Notes: generated by a model not told the origin, from the letters alone. A DNA stretch of 64,000 nucleotides from Apoderus coryli (GCA_911728435.2 OU452200.1:30023715-30087714); one strand, 5' to 3'. Positions 23,190 through 34,475 are shown, numbered from the stretch's first letter. Program-made: numbers and translations.

Positions 23190-23710
23190 ATAGCCTGGTG
23201 CGTACTCAAGAACGTAGGGTTCAGACTTTTTCCCGCAATTAAGTGAGTGGCGCCGTCACCACCCCACTTATATACCTGTTTGTTTATAGTCTTTGAGTAT
23301 TGTGTGGGAGTCTAAAATTTTTCACTGAGCTAGCGGAGCTTTATTTGCTGCTCTCTTGCCACACCGACTATAGGGAATCCAATTCTTGTGTTTTGATTTT
23401 TTTTATAACGGAAAAAAGACTCTCTGACAAATAAAAACTTAGCAGCATGGCATTACCACCGAATATAGATCTCTATCTAATAATATTTGGACGCTGGTAT
23501 TACATTTGAACTCCGTATCTAAATAATAGTAGCGGAACAAATATAGAGCTTAGCGCTAATTTCAAGCATATCGTATCAATCTTATTACACGCATATGTAT
23601 GGAGTGGGCTGATACATGATTCTCGCGCACATGTCTACGTATTTCGTTTAAAAACCCGTCTATTTTTTTATTTATAATTTTTTGCAATTCCAGATCCTTT
23701 TCCACATAAA
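23190..23710. other. No gene recognised
   Basis: Includes a GGCGCCGTCACCACCCCAC stretch near 23250, but no long terminal repeat could be defined around it. Confidence 0.45.
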
Positions 23711-23714
23711 CACA

Positions 23715-23925
23715 TATTAAAATGATATATTTCAGATAACTACACTTTGTATTTTGGTTTTGAAGTTAAATAATAAAATTCGAAATAACATAGACATGGA
23801 TCACTTACTTCACCAGGGCCTTTCAGATATTAAAATTATATATTTCAGATACTACACTTTGTTTTTTGGTTTTGCAGTTAAATAATAAAATTCAAAATGT
23901 CATAGACATGGATCACCTAGTTCAA
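23715..23925 (+). repeat. Two-copy direct repeat, 114-bp offset
   Basis: Two diverged copies, 23715-23806 and 23829-23919, share ATATATTTCAGAT, CTACACTTTGT, TTTTGGTTTTG, TTAAATAATAAAATTC and CATAGACATGGATCAC. A local tandem duplication with several substitutions and short indels. Confidence 0.7.
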
Positions 23926-24485
23926 TATATTATGATCAGTATTTCTAAATTTAAGTTTCATAGGACGAGCGAAATATATCAAATTTTAAGGCTTTTAAGC
24001 TTTATTTGCAATTCATACTCTTCTACATTATTCTTTTTAATAAACGAGAATTGCTCTTTATTTCAAAACAATTTCATATCAAGCCCAATTAAAAGCCTGT
24101 TTGCTTGTCACGAAGACAAATACAAAAAGAACAGAGAAATATTATCCAATTATAATTATTACATTACAAAGTTTTCAAAAACAATGACACTTAAAATATG
24201 CAACACTCGCTGACTATGTATGGCTAGCCGAAACTGTGCCAGGAATACAAATGCCTGCAAAGTGGCATCTGCAGAATACAGGGTAACACTGTTATGGCTA
24301 TATATTCGTTTTATACGTTCGTCTATATTGTGGTCCGGATTACAGTGACCCAATTCATGAGTTTGTATGGACGCAACTTGGGAGTTTGGTTATAAATTCT
24401 TGTATAATCTATCTACAAATAGTGCATCTATTTCGATTGTCTCTATATAAATATAATTAAATTTGAATTCTAGTTAAAACTATTA
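23926..24485. other. No gene recognised
   Basis: A 115-codon plus-strand frame starting at 23866 spans part of this stretch but has AT-driven composition and no domain. It is not called as a gene. Confidence 0.4.
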
Positions 24486-24699
24486 TACACGGTGTTTCAA
24501 AAGGCGCGGCAACATTTAAATTGGCGATTTCTCAGGTCATTTTATAAATAAAGGTTCCCATAAACATACGTTCGGAAATGCATTTTTCCAAGATTAAAGT
24601 TTTTTTGTAAAAAACAGCTTTTTTTAATTAAGTTTCAAATATCTCCTTACTGATTTCTTTGAAATAATAATTAATAAACATACGAAGAATATTTGCGAA

Positions 24700-25130
24700 T
24701 GACTAACTAAAAATAACATTGACAGGAGAACTCTCACAAAAAATACCATGGTCGTCGGTAGGTCTTCCACATTTTCCACAGGAGTAGCGTAAACTAAGGA
24801 CTTCAGATCACTCTACATGAAAATATGCAGTGGCTTTAAATCCGGGGATCGAGCAGGCCATAAGTGAGGTCCACCTCAGGGCCAATCCAGCGATTTCCGT
24901 ATGTTTCTGTTAAAAACTCACAAGCAACCCAACTAACATGCGCTGGTGCACCATCGTGCATAAACGACATTGCATTTCTTATTGCAAATGGTACGTTTTC
25001 CGGATATCAACGAAGCGTGTGTTCCAGAAAGTCGCGATGTATAAATGAAGTGCATGTCGGTTATCTCGGCATTTGTATAGTAATTCATGTTAAGGGACCT
25101 CAACAAATTTGACAGATTGAAAATTATTGA
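24700..25130 (-). pseudogene. Tc1/mariner transposase remnant
   Basis: The minus strand shows NAMSFMHDGAPAHVSWVACE and, later, YGNRWIGPEVDLTY. This is the second catalytic Asp region (HDGAP.H) and the conserved RWIG segment of DD..D transposases in this family. Expected WPARSPDLNPLDFFLWG residues are degraded to TYGLLDPRI, so the third Asp context is lost. Several stops lie downstream. Non-functional. Confidence 0.7.
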
Positions 25131-25249
25131 CGCAATCAAATAATATCAACGTAACTGGTCTTTAGTTGAATTATTCGCATAATATTCTTGGTATGTTACA
25201 ATACAAGAGATAAAAAAGTTAAAGTTTTAGGTGCTTTATCTCAAGACAA

Positions 25250-25832
25250 TAGAGAGTTAAGGCAAAGCCAGTGACGTATACGTAAACGTATCTTTTGACA
25301 TCTACGCATGCGCTCTTTAAATTTATGATACGTATAACGATACGAAGGCCGTAGACATATTATGTACCTCTACGCGTATCGTATACTTAAACGTATTGAA
25401 CCGATTGTTGTCGGAATTAAATGAACTTGTACGAATATCTAGAATAGAACATTAAAAACTCAATCTAAATTGAAAATTAAGCTAAGCTATTTTGCAATAA
25501 ATACTTTATTATTATTATTATTATTAGTAGAAGTTTATTTTGTAACAATTATAAACATTTTTCTGTTATTGTTTATAGGTATACATAATAAAATATATAG
25601 GTATTTGGTTAATAATTAAAAAAACAATAATATTAACAACATAGTAAATGGAAGTAGAAAAATCTAAAATAGCCTTTTTCTCAAGTAAAGTGTTATCTCT
25701 ACCTTCCACATATACGATACGTATTGGATGGCACCTTAACTCTATTTTGAATGACTGCTGATCTAGTGTAAACATAACCAAAATCTCACGTTTACGTATG
25801 GAGATACGTATACGTCCTTGGTTTTGCCTTAA
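25250..25832. mobile_element. Nested MITE with 35-bp inverted ends and TA duplication
   Basis: The ends GAGTTAAGGCAAAGCCAGTG...ACGTATACGTAAACG and their near-perfect complement (to 25832) flank about 500 bp without coding capacity. TA at 25248-25249 and 25833-25834 is the target duplication. Several ACGTATACGT motifs occur subterminally. It interrupts the surrounding Tc1/mariner element, whose sequence resumes at ATCGAAATTAAATTACAG. Confidence 0.7.
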
Positions 25833-26204
25833 CTCCCTAATATCGAAATTAAATTACAGTCCGTGGCGTACATTTTTTTTTGTCAATAATTAAATATTGC
25901 CGCGGCTTTTTGAAACAACCTGTATAACGTGGAATTAAAATATTTTATAGTAAGATGAGTTGAGATAGGAATTCAATTAAACCATAATCAAAATAGCAAA
26001 TTTAGATTCGTGGAATGTTATGTATGTTCCAAGAATTTTTAATTCTTATAATTTTATGCTCTATAATTACAATTTTCTACACTTATATAATTTCGTTAAA
26101 TCGTTAATATTACCTAATATTTTCTTGGTTAATAGGCACAAGAAAGTTATCATAAAAAGTTCGATGATTCCAGATATGTGTATGTTCAAAATTTCATTTC
26201 ATAC

Positions 26205-27745
26205 AGCGTGGTCCAATGATGATGAAATCTAGCTTATTTTTTGTAAAGCAGAAATCGTCGGACACGTCGATTTTGCTTCCGAGGAAGATATATTTTCCAA
26301 CATCCTTGACTCTATAGCGGGGGACAAGCACACAAGATTTCTGATGGAAAATAGGGTCGCAAAGTTTTACCTTGCTAATGGTGCCATATTTTTTTTAATT
26401 TTACTTGAACAAGTAATGCAAAAACGACTTTAGAACCCTCAACAATGAAATTCTCGTATGAATGAAACAAGCATGTAAATGTTAGTTACGAGGAGTCAAA
26501 ACAAATATAGTTACCTGGGTTTCAATGCTTGTTAGTTTGTTACGTTAGTCTCACACGTGAAAATATGACGCATATAAGTAATAATACAGATTTTGTCAAT
26601 TCCATGTATGGATTTACACTGAACTACGAGTATATGCGTTTAGGAAGTCAGGCTCCATGGCAAAACATTTATTTTTCAACATAATAGTTCAAAGACTTTA
26701 AATTGGTGATCAGGCATGCCATTTATTTCAATCTACTGTCCGTGGAAACGGTTATTTACAAATTCTCTTATAGCAGCAGCATAGTGCGGCGACAGGTCTT
26801 GCGGGAAACAAAACCGATCAACATAAAAATTAAAATTTTGGGTTTCTTCTACTATTTCTGTTATCAAAATGTAAAATACATTTTCAAGCAGGCTTAGGTG
26901 CACTTAATCAATTAAATTTCCAGAAAAAAAGTGTCACACCACACGTTTATTTTTTGAGGGTTTTAGGTATGAACTCCACGGAATAAAAGTGTGTTACCGT
27001 CAGCCCAGTTGCTCTTAAAATCCTTGTGGTCGAGAAATGAGAGACACCTGAGGCTTGATTTAGTTGACAGGTACTTTGACTATAATCTAATAAAACATGT
27101 CCCACAACAGCTACTTCGAAGGCTTCAGTTTTGATGTTTCACTGCGGCTGGTGATTCGTATTACAGACAGATTCAGTATCGGCTCAGGATGGATCGGTTG
27201 AACAACATACGAATTACTAACATTTTTAATGAGATGAGTGTTATTAAGCAAATGAGCAGTCAGCCTAATAAAACTATCTTGAAAATAATGTTTAAAAAAT
27301 TTCAACTCGTTCTGGTACTGCAGTAAAATTTAAGTAATTTCAAAATCAACCAGACTGAATCATTGTACAGACTATAAACTTTTACCTCAATTATTTTTCT
27401 ACTACTGACATGTAGACGTATTTATTTAAACAAAACCGCAGAAGACCCACACAAAATATTTTTTTTTTAGCTCTGATAAAGATCTCGGTTTTAGTGGCAC
27501 TGAAAACACAAGTTATTAATGAAACATGTCGAATTGTTTGTAACATGACTCCTAATAAGTAAAATTTACGTGACATTAACATGTTCAGGGTCGAAGTTCT
27601 TAAAGTCGATTTTGCATTAACATCATTAGAAGGATAATGCCCTTCGAATAACGTATTATACTCGACCCCTCTTTTTATTGGAAATTTAGACGCGTCATTA
27701 TCCCCCCATAGTTAAAGACGCGTGTTGGAAAATATGCTTAAAATG
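26205..27745 (-). mobile_element. Degenerate relative of the intact 52-kb mariner
   Basis: The left subterminal region (GCGTGGTCCAATGATG, then GTCGGACACGTCGATTTTGC and a GCGGGGGACAAG block) and the right part (ACCCCTCTTTTTATTGG, CCCCCCATAGTTAAAGACGC) match the long terminal repeats of the 51974-54060 element with many substitutions and deletions. The middle holds the broken transposase. Confidence 0.75.
26640..27345 (-). pseudogene. Mariner-family transposase pseudogene
   Basis: The nucleotide sequence is clearly homologous to 52560-53490, for example the blocks around CATGGCAAAACATTTATTTT, AGTGCGGCGACAGGTCTTGC, ACACGTTTATTTTTTGAGGG, AGACACCTGAGGCTTGATTT and TTTCAACTCGTTCTGGTACTG. Internal deletions remove the first catalytic Asp region (the segment corresponding to about residues 130-180) and the SPDLSPLD region is not preserved. 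Many frameshifts. The intact copy is the reference for reading it. Confidence 0.8.
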
Positions 27746-27749
27746 TACT

Positions 27750-28740
27750 GATGCTTTAAATTTTACGAAAGAGAAAAATCTATCTACATACTTTTCGATA
27801 AACCACCCAAAACAGTCGCAGTTTTCTTGTATACCAGATATTAGATTCAGGCAAATGCGTTTCTGTAACGAAATCAGTGTACCTATAAGAGCTGTTGTTT
27901 TTGTGTATGGTTCAAGTGTATGGCAAGTATGGGTTTATCACATGCCAAAGATTTTGAGTGGTTCATTTGCGCCTGAGTTTTCACATCAAAAAACATATGA
28001 AAGTATTTAAAAAGCTGGTAATCTGATTCGATTCGACAGTCGCGCGGTTGCGTATCTTGTGGAACTGACAGAATGTGTAGGGCAAATTGTAAAATATTAA
28101 ATGTACACATGGCCAAAAAGCGTATTTGAAAAAGTGATAACACGCGACGAGTCCTTGTGATCCTGAAACTAAACACCAACGCATTATACATTAATAATAA
28201 TAATAATACTACTACCCAACTAACGACTTATTTATTAAGTGAGTTGAAATAGAAACATAACTTCAACGAGAGAGATTTGGTACTATAATACTATTAAGTA
28301 CATGATTTGTATGTGGATATTATTCTTCTACACAGAACATAATATTCTTGTCTGTTCATTTTCAAATATTCTTCAGTAAAGCCGATATGGATACCTTGCA
28401 TGATATAAGGTGCATGTATGTAATGATTACACTATTTATTACACTTATACACATAAAACAGGCCGCCGTAAAAGTCTGGAAACAAGGATAAATGATTGCA
28501 ATTTTGCTAGTAATGTATATGTGCGTAGGGCAGAAAAGTTAAGATTCCATCATCACAAGTGATGAAAAATTCAGAGGCAGGCTGAAATTTGAGTGTGGTG
28601 TAGTTATATTTTAAATTAAAGTATGCAAATAAATTTTGAACGATGTGAGAAATTTATTTGAACATTCAAAATACATATAAATATGCTATGCAATTTCATT
28701 TCATAATCGCTATACCGTCGGGGGAGATGTTCTTCATACA
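27750..28740. other. No gene recognised
   Basis: AT-rich, with a short TAA-rich microsatellite near 28190-28210. Short frames around 27.9-28.2 kb have no recognisable domain. Confidence 0.45.
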
Positions 28741-29250
28741 GTTGTATACTATACAATGTGTCCACGGATAGAGTTTGGAAGAGGAAAAACTTTTTTATTT
28801 GTAGATTTAGAACAAAAAGTCCTTGTTTTTAAAAACGTCTGCTTGTGTCGAAACTACAATTTCGGATACCAAATTTACGATTCCTATACAGTGTATATCA
28901 AAAATAACATTTTTGATGATTTTGATTTTTTTGTTTTTTTAAATTTTATGAAAATATTTTCAAAACCGTGATTTATTACACCAAGTGTGCAAAAAAAACT
29001 AATAAACCTTATTCTCAAAGTGGTTAATTTCATAGCTACTATTAAAATAATAAAATTTAAAAAAACAAAAAAATTAAAATCCATAAAAATTGTATTTTTG
29101 ATATACCCTGTATAGTAATCGTAAATTTGGTATTCGAAATTGTAGTTTCGATACAAGCAGACGTTTTTATAAAGAATTACTTTTTGTTCTAGGTCTATAA
29201 ATAAAAAAGTTTTTCCTCTTCCAAACTCTATCCGTGGACACATATATACT
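28740..29250. mobile_element. Foldback MITE with arms of about 220 bp
   Basis: The left arm starts ACAATGTGTCCACGGATAGA near 28753 and runs past ATACAGTGTATATCAAAAAT (28887). The right arm is its reverse complement, with ATACCCTGTATAG near 29103-29117 and TATCCGTGGACACA ending near 29243. A 230-bp inner MITE with TATACAGGGTATATC ends sits at the centre. The 71- and 135-codon frames here are the two arms translated and are not genes. Confidence 0.75.
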
Positions 29251-29585
29251 ATACAGGGTATATCAAAAATACAATTTTTATGGATTTTCATTTTTTTAAA
29301 TTTTATTATTTTAATAGTAGCTATGAAATTAACAACTTTGAGAAAAAGGTCAATTAGTTTTTTTTGCGCAATTGGTGTAGTAAATCACGGTTATGAAAAT
29401 ATTTCCATAAAATTAAAAAAAAAACAAAAAAATTATAAAAAGAATTTGTGTCCGTAAATATAAATGAAAAATTATTTTGTGGCGTAGCGGACAATTATTA
29501 TAATATAATATATAAATTATTTTTGATATACCCTGTATAGTAATCGTAAATTTGGTATTAGAAATTGTAGTTTCGACACAAGCAA
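29250..29585. mobile_element. Second copy of the inner MITE plus partial outer arm
   Basis: TATACAGGGTATATCAAAAA (29250) to GATATACCCTGTATAG (near 29528-29543) repeats the inner MITE in opposite orientation. It is followed by about 40 bp of outer arm (AATCGTAAATTTGGTATT). It contains an insert of a satellite fragment at 29438-29508. Confidence 0.65.
29438..29508 (+). repeat. Fragment of hammerhead satellite family (TGTCCG hairpin module)
   Basis: TTTGTGTCCGTAAATATAA, an ATTATTTTGTGGC stretch and TAGCGGACAA match 42868 onward and 34412 onward. TTGTCCG and CGGACAA can pair as the base of a hairpin. No hammerhead core accompanies this piece. Confidence 0.6.
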
Positions 29586-30177
29586 CAAATTTTCTTTTCA
29601 TTTATTGTAGACATACAATTTTCGAAAACATGTCCGTCGTCAGAGGCTCATGCATAAATACTAGGTTCATAAATCAACATTTTACATTACGATCACAAAT
29701 GAAAATTATTTTGAAAGTTATTATTTTAACTGGAACGTTATTGATTTATCGAACTAAATAGAACTTTTAGTAGTAAGAAATGGATTATTTTACAAAAATA
29801 GAACTTATGTAAGACACTGAAGGTAGACATCAAGTGTTTGGATATGTATTGGTAGAATTAAATAAAATAAAACTTATTTTTGTGAATTTTCGAACATTAT
29901 TGTTTCATCAAAGTTGATATGCTGCACTACAATTTGGAGGATACAGGGTGTTAGTAAATAACTGTGACAAACTTCAGGGGATAATACTGCATGAAAAAAT
30001 AATGACAGTTTGCTATATAAACATATGTCCGCAAATGCTTCGTTTTCTGAGATACGGGGTGTTAAAGTTTTTCTTAAAAACTGAAGATTTATTGATTGCT
30101 CTGAAACCGGTGGAGATATGCAAATGAAATTTAGTGAGTTTTAAGAGGTAGTTATTGCACATTTTTTGGCAAGCAAT

Positions 30178-30188
30178 TAAGAATTTTA
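30178..30188. repeat. 11-bp target-site duplication, left copy (element D)
   Basis: TAAGAATTTTA, repeated at 30831-30841. The intact site is visible in the other arm of the host MITE near 31340-31353. Confidence 0.8.
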
Positions 30189-30256
30189 ATTGTAATAGGA
30201 AATAAAAGTCTGACTCCACAAAATCAATTTAATACGTTACACTCAATTTGTTACAT

Positions 30257-30296
30257 CCAAACATGTTTCGAAGCTCACTAGCTTCATCATCAGTGG
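30257..30296 (-). ncRNA. Hammerhead ribozyme motif, element D left arm
   Basis: CUGAUGA, extra U, stem II GAAGCU/AGCUUC (6 bp, loop AGUG), GAAAC, stem III AC/GU, stem I CCA/UGG. The triplet is GUU, normally a weak cleavage site. Confidence 0.7.
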
Positions 30297-30685
30297 TAAA
30301 ATTCGAGAGAAAATTGTATTTGCAAATATTACATATGACTAGGTTGAGAGTAATGCGCCGAAGTCACTTTGAGGAAAAATTTTTTTATTTTTTTGTTAAT
30401 ATTATCAAAATAAAATTATGTTAATACATATTATTTATGGTTTTCTTTTTTGTGATCATTTTAAAGAATAGAATTTTTACAAATTAATGGTCTGTCTTTC
30501 TACGCAGTACCTGATAGAGAGAAATGATCACAAAAAAGAAAACCATAAATAATATGTATTAACATAATTTTATTTTAATAATATTAACAAAAAAAACAAA
30601 AATTTTTCCTCAAAGTGACTTCGGCGCATTACTCTCAACCTAGTCATATGTAATATTTGCAAATACAATTTTCTCTCGAATTTTA

Positions 30686-30725
30686 CCACTGATGATGAAG
30701 CTAGTGAGCTTCGAAACATGTTTGG
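30686..30725 (+). ncRNA. Hammerhead ribozyme motif, element D right arm
   Basis: Inverted twin of 30257-30296: stem II GAAGCU/AGCUUC, GAAAC, GUU triplet, stem I CCA/UGG. Confidence 0.7.
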
Positions 30726-30830
30726 ATGTAACACATTGAGTGTAACGTATTAAATTGATTTTGTGGAGTCAGACTTTATTTCCTATTACAATACATTCAC
30801 TCCACTTCAGAATGGACTACTTCTTTAAAA

Positions 30831-30841
30831 TAAGAATTTTA
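30831..30841. repeat. 11-bp target-site duplication, right copy (element D)
   Basis: TAAGAATTTTA, exact match to 30178-30188. Confidence 0.8.
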
Positions 30842-31649
30842 AGTTCATCAGTGGCGCGCATACGAGTAATGTTCTCAATATTTTTAAAGACAAAATGGTA
30901 CGCCACTGCAATTTTTCAAATAAAAAATCATTTCGCAATTCCTCGTTCAATTTGTGATAAAAAATCTCTCTTGCTGTTTTATCGTAGGGGACATCGTCTT
31001 TGTGCAAAACAATAAAACATCTTACCCCGTATTTTTCATATCTTTAATAGATTATCAAGAACTATCTAATACAATAAACATTAAACCAAGACAATAAGAG
31101 CAAACAACGCTAATAATAAAGAAACGCTAATTTGACATTTCATTGAAATATTCGTATAACAGAATGTTGACAGCCTACTAGCGTCGCAGCGAGATGTTTT
31201 ATTTTTTTGCACAAATGCCCCCTACGATAAAAAAGCAAGAGAGATTTTTTATCACAAATTGAACGAGGAATTCCAAAATGATTTTTAATTTGAAAAATTG
31301 AGATCATTACCCGTAGGCGCGCTACTGATGAACATAAAATTCTTAATTGCATGTCAAAAAATGCGCAATAGCTACCTCTTAACACCCACTAAATTTCATT
31401 TGCATATCTCCACCGGTTTCAGGGCAATCAATAAATCTTCAGTTTTTAAGAAAAACTTTAACTGTATCTCAGCAGAAAACGAAGCATTTGCGGACATGTG
31501 TTTATATAGCAAACTGTCATTATTTTTTCATGCAGAATTACCTCCTGAAGATTGTCGCACTTATTTACTAACACCATATATTTTCTGTTTCAAGTATTTT
31601 TTTTTCAAACTATTTTGTCAGTTTTTACCTCTTGATTTGAATGTTGTAA

Positions 31650-31695
31650 TATTGACGATGTATTGGACCTTGAAACATGTATCACGCAGATTTAT
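31650..31695 (+). other. Possible degenerate hammerhead relic
   Basis: TTGACGATGTATTGGACCTT followed by GAAACATGTATCACG resembles a hammerhead with the first C of CUGACGA mutated and a poor stem II. Kept only as a weak hint. Confidence 0.2.
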
Positions 31696-31719
31696 GATTT
31701 TAATAAATCTTTTGTAAAG

Positions 31720-32200
31720 GTGACGAATTTTTTGTTTATTGTCATTAAAAACTTTGCTGTGAGAGTATTATATTAAATTTTGATCAAAATTATAGAAGTG
31801 CTTGGTAATGGAAAGCTTCAAATATTCTTCCTGAAGTGTTATGAAAATAGTCCTTTTAGCATTTAATGTTTATTCAATAACTAACTACATTTACCTGCAT
31901 CAACATATTATGGGAAATTCGAGCCAAACTATCAAACTGAATCGAATTATAGATTGAAATTTTGCATATCCGCAATATTTGAGATGCACCGATTTTCCAA
32001 AACGATATATTGTATAATGTTATTTGCATAAATCTAAATGAAATATTCGAACATTGAGGTTTCTATTGAACAGAAAATAACTAGAAATTACCATGATATT
32101 TAATTTTTTGTATTACTCAAATACGCAAAATGGTTGGATATTTACGAAATATCTATTTGGATGCAAATTTGCCATATAATATTTTAAGAAACTTGATAAT
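31720..32200. other. No gene recognised
   Basis: AT-rich, with no coding potential or clear repeat ends. Confidence 0.45.
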
Positions 32201-32400
32201 AAACCCTCGACACACGAATTGCTCTCCATATTTAAATATAAATGTAATATTTATGTGACTTTTTTGTCATTTAACTTCTTCGTAAGACTCTTGGTAGCTA
32301 TATTTCCAAATATTTTTTTTAATTTTATTGTAAGCATACATCTATTTTTTATTTAAATTATGTCATATTTCGAATAAGATTAGTATTTTATATTAAATAA
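32200..32400 (+). repeat. Partial copy of the 1.06-1.96 kb repeat family
   Basis: AACCCTCGACACACGAATTG, then CTCTCCATATTTAA and GTGACTTTTTTGTCATTTA, match 1065-1140. A shorter ATTTCGAATAAG block follows near 32370. Shorter and more diverged than the first copy. Confidence 0.6.
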
Positions 32401-34080
32401 TTAAAATATTATAACCTCAAAATTTACTTATTCTTTCCTTTAAATTGGCGCAAGTGTAGCGAGGGCAGTTTATGGACAGGCTTGTCTAAATTTAAAAATT
32501 AAGAAATACCATTGTCTTTATAAACATAAAGACAATGGCAATATCTACCTAGTGGTTTTCATCCATGTTGTCTTAATGTGTCAACAGAATATAAACGCCG
32601 CGCCAGTGAAACTATGCGTATCTTAGTATGAGTAGGACTAAATAAAACTGTCCAGGAAATAGTATTAAACTGGTAGTATGAACAAATGTATGAATGAAGG
32701 TGTTAACAGAATGTCAAATAATGGAAATTATGCTAAATACAACACACACACACAAGTTAATTTCTTTCTGTAATACACAAAAATATCAAAGTATAGCATA
32801 GTATAGAATATATATATATGTATATAGAAGGATACCAATTTGGCACAAGTTTGTCATTAAAATAAACACCACAAAGTCCTTCATGGCATTATTGGCGCAC
32901 GTGCAAATGACTATAATAAAAGACATTATAACTTATGAAATAATTGGCGATTGAACCAAAAATGGGTAAATGACTGGCTAGCCGGTTGTTTTGGTATAAA
33001 AAAGGTGTGCTTCAAGTGGTTTTACGAGGTGTGGCTGAATTCAAGGAGAATACTTAATAGATAGTTGCAAAACATAGTGTTTGTAGCTCAGAGGCGTCGT
33101 AAATTACTAAGTATGTAATTTTCATTATTTGTGACTTTGATAAAGAACTAAAATGTGGCTTAAAATATAGTGTACAAAAACCCTTTATTGAAGTAATGTG
33201 TGTGTTGTATAGATAGACCAATTTGTCAATTATTGCTATGTTATAGATACGCCAGCATCATTGTTGTCACCTCACATATAGTATAATTTCACCTCGTACA
33301 AATATAATGATAAGAAACAAATTGTAAAGTTTATGCCAATTAATTAAAAATTGAAACGAATTTGGAATCTTGAATTCAATCATTTTAGTGATCTTGCCAA
33401 AAACGGATTTTAAAACCTTCGTCAGATACTGTAGATTGTTTATTTCGACAAGCTTCGTATATTTATTAGTAGGTATCATTGTTTTGTTCATAAAAATAGT
33501 GTCGTTGTCATATAAAAATAAACAGTTATTTTACGCATAAATGTTGTAGTAAATCAAGAGTGATGCCAGCAGGTCAAATGATGAAAAAACCTTTTACAGT
33601 TCTTTATTCATTTAGTCGAGAAAATGATATCGTGATGCTTTGCAAGAGTTTGTCGTAAATTGAAATAAAAGTAATGAGTGACGTTCTTGAAGTTCATATA
33701 ATTTAAATTCCACGGATCAACGTTCAGTTATGGAAAAGGAAAGAAAAATAAAAAGGACAGGAAACTGTTTTCCTTGCTTATTTTTGTAAATTTCATATCA
33801 AATTTTTTCTAGACGTTGATAAATAATTATATTATAGAAAATATTAAACATTTTTTATTTCTTGTCTATAGAAATTACTATAAAAAAAATATGTCACTTT
33901 AATAAACTAAAGTATAATTATTAGTTACAGACTTACCATTTCAGTTCAATTAAACTAGGAATTTACCATAAAAATTAAACGAGCATTACCTGAAAAAAAA
34001 ATGGTTAAAATTAGATTATTATGAAGCAAAGATAATATTATTGTACTGTTATTGAATTTTAATTTTAATCGACAAAATCA
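32400..34080. other. No gene; small hairpin and CA-rich spot
   Basis: A perfect 13-bp hairpin (CCATTGTCTTTAT, 32509-32521, with 32526-32538; loop AAAC) and a short AC microsatellite near 32742 are the only structures seen. The open frame at 33.27-33.49 kb on the minus strand has no domain. Confidence 0.5.
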
Positions 34081-34099
34081 AATCTAATATTTCATTATA

Positions 34100-34475
34100 T
34101 TTTGTGGCACAATTACTATGGGTTTACCTATAAAAGGATTACAATTAGGCAATTCGTTTTGCTCTTGTTATGAGCTAGTCTGAATACCATAGTCGTACCC
34201 AGCTACAAATAATAACCTGCCTTGCATAGTGAGATATTTATTAGCAGAGAGATGTAAAACCATATTATATCATCCTCATAACAACACCGGCGAGAGATGG
34301 ATAAATCCAACGTATAGGTAACGCGAGTAGTGCAGCTAGACATAGTATCCAATAATACTATATGCATTCTACCAGCATCAGAAAGTGTAATAAATGTTAC
34401 AAAAATAATTTTTGTCCGTAATTCTAATGAAGAAATAATTTTCTGGTATAGCGAACAAAATTTACCGCGACAAAG
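34100..34475 (-). mobile_element. Hammerhead satellite / retrozyme-like unit, degenerate
   Basis: Shares with 42630-43210 the order: hammerhead region, GTGAGATAT, CATAATAACACCGG region, ATCCAACGTATAGGTAACG (34308-34326), then TTTGTCCGTAA and TAGCGAACA. TTTACC blocks at about 34124 and 34463 suggest a monomer near 340 bp, with a little more than one monomer present. The hammerhead is damaged (34150-34195). Confidence 0.6.
34150..34195 (-). ncRNA. Degenerate hammerhead motif
   Basis: Minus strand: stem II GCUC/GAGC with loop AUAACAA is kept, but the first box reads CAGACUA instead of CUGAUGA and GAAAC became AAAAC. Predicted inactive. It is a paralogue of 43005-43052. Confidence 0.6.

Larger units (their letters stand above)
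24488..25922 (-). mobile_element. Tc1/mariner element (rosa-like), degenerate, with nested MITE
   Basis: The ends are inverted repeats built on GTTTCAAAA.GCGCGGCAA (left 24488 onward, right ending 25922), with TA on both sides (24486-24487, 25923-24). The inside holds a broken transposase on the minus strand at about 24700-25130 and a nested MITE at 25250-25832. Rearranged pieces of the same family occur at 37.8-38.46 kb. Confidence 0.75.
30189..30830. mobile_element. Hammerhead foldback element D with tail
   Basis: A 642-bp insertion: inverted arms of about 280 bp (left from ATTGTAATAGGAAATAAAAG), a centre around 30470-30520, then a 3' tail with CTCCACTTCAGAATGGACTA and CTTCTTTAAAA directly before the duplication. 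Outward-facing hammerheads lie in both arms. GTGGAGTCAGACTTTATTTC is the conserved block. It is nested in a foldback MITE, so it is younger than that MITE. Confidence 0.85.
29944..31578. mobile_element. Foldback / MITE with arms of about 430 bp
   Basis: The left end CAGGGTGTTAGTAAATAACT after TA (29942-29943) and its inverted counterpart ending near 31578 bound long arms. Landmarks are GCAAATGCTTCG, GGAGATATGCAAATGAAATT and CAAGAGAGATTTTTTATCAC (right arm), with the matching complement in the left arm. The left arm is split by foldback element D. About 150 bp in the centre is unique. The 139-codon frame at 31298-31717 is a shadow of the right arm. Confidence 0.7.

Noticed and set aside
23240..23275. 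TGGCGCCGTCACC as a possible LTR primer-binding site
   Set aside because: No upstream or downstream long terminal repeat, polypurine tract or gag/pol frame could be found.
23866..24213. 115-codon plus-strand frame
   Set aside because: AT-driven composition; it starts inside a local direct repeat and has no recognisable motif.
28756..29291. Two similar frames (71 and 135 codons) starting MCPRIEFGRG on opposite strands
   Set aside because: They are translations of the two arms of a foldback MITE, not a duplicated gene.
31298..31717. 139-codon plus-strand frame
   Set aside because: It is a shadow of the right arm of the 29944-31578 foldback; the same sequence inverted lies in the left arm, and no protein family is visible.
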